DNA from: an uncultured Lachnospiraceae bacterium
GTDB lineage: Bacteria; Bacillota_A; Clostridia; Lachnospirales; Lachnospiraceae
DNA length: 43,061 nucleotides
Assembly: GCA_947564305.1 (NCBI GenBank)
Contig: CANOBT010000029.1
Location: 1-43,061 of the forward strand
Reading direction: 5' to 3'
Under the pieces are notes generated by a model. The model saw only the letters and a list, made by a program, of their open reading frames with translations, ran no database searches and was not told where the DNA came from. Every line of letters begins with the position of its first letter. The first letter of the stretch is position 1. The position numbers and the translations under genes were made by a program. Of the stretch, positions 42,865-43,061 are shown one piece after another.

Positions 42865-42892
42865 AAAGCTAGGAAGATATCCTGGCTTTTTT
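42865..42892 (+). terminator. Terminator of the toxin-antitoxin operon
   Basis: Stem AAAGCTAGGA and TCCTGGCTTT (one wobble pair) with a 5-base loop AGATA, followed by TTT. It starts directly after the antitoxin stop. Confidence 0.85.
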
Positions 42893-43016
42893 GGTCAACA
42901 GAATCAATTACTTTCCAAGAGCCAGTTTTTTGTTCTGCGAGGGAAAAGGAGAAATTACATCATCCCTCCTGTCTGAAAACTATACGCAGCTTTGGTTACC
43001 GAATGGAGGAAAGCAT

Positions 43017-43061
43017 ATGACAGTAAGAAACAGTATCCGTCAGTTATGGAGGATGAAAGGA
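43017..43061 (+). CDS. Start of an unknown gene, possibly ABC permease (partial)
   Basis: Only 15 codons are present, reading MTVRNSIRQLWRMKG. GGAGG lies nine bases before the ATG, so this is a real start. The sequence resembles the cytoplasmic N-terminus of FtsX-like permeases, which begin with a basic amphipathic stretch before the first helix, but it is too short to be sure. Confidence 0.5.
   Translation, partial: MTVRNSIRQLWRMKG

Overview
The window reads as a chromosome segment of an anaerobic gut Firmicute, most likely Lachnospiraceae/Clostridia. The signs are strong AGGAGG-type ribosome binding sites, frequent TTG and GTG starts, moderate GC, a CIRCE-controlled clpB, SbcCD with a long SbcC, multi-copy AAA-ATPase genes typical of gut Clostridia, an MsmEFG-like sugar transporter without its own ATPase, and a GH36 alpha-galactosidase. 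Species cannot be fixed from the sequence alone. No rRNA, tRNA, CRISPR array, transposase or phage gene was seen.

Layout. (1) 1-2410: the end of glutamate synthase large subunit, then a small-subunit gene (gltD) whose last quarter is replaced by a decayed fragment of the BREX phage-defence gene pglZ. (2) 2421-6048: clpB behind an HrcA/CIRCE operator, then a YitT-family membrane protein. (3) 6246-9466: a soluble zincin-like metallopeptidase, and an L,D-transpeptidase on the minus strand. (4) 9561-16578: the sbcDC operon, convergent with an ABC-F ATPase gene that has a long attenuator-type leader. (5) 16634-27597: the main secondary-metabolism locus, an apparent operon of a membrane SpoIIE-type phosphatase fused to an RsbW-like kinase domain, a STAS antagonist, a two-module NRPS ending in a reductase, and a MATE exporter with an RsbW-like ATPase domain fused to its C-terminus. 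(6) 27616-30744: two unrelated AAA ATPase genes with their own promoters. (7) 30878-35640: a three-gene ABC system in which a MerR regulator is fused to an FtsX-type permease, driven by a promoter with MerR-style 19-bp spacing. (8) 35766-42280: sugar-binding lipoprotein, two permeases, GH36 alpha-galactosidase and a convergent AraC-type regulator. (9) 42314-42892: a RelE-like toxin followed by a small antitoxin, then the start of another gene at the right edge.

How the genes work together. The NRPS (partial C, A, T, C, A, T, reductase) should release a dipeptide aldehyde, a class that cyclises to pyrazinones. The phosphatase, STAS protein and two kinase-like domains around it make up the parts of a partner-switching circuit with no sigma factor in the window. 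Because one kinase-like domain is on the exporter, the circuit may report on or control export. The MerR-FtsX protein may likewise join signal sensing at an ABC permease directly to transcription of its own operon. These two fusions and the GltD-PglZ chimera are the most unusual items here.
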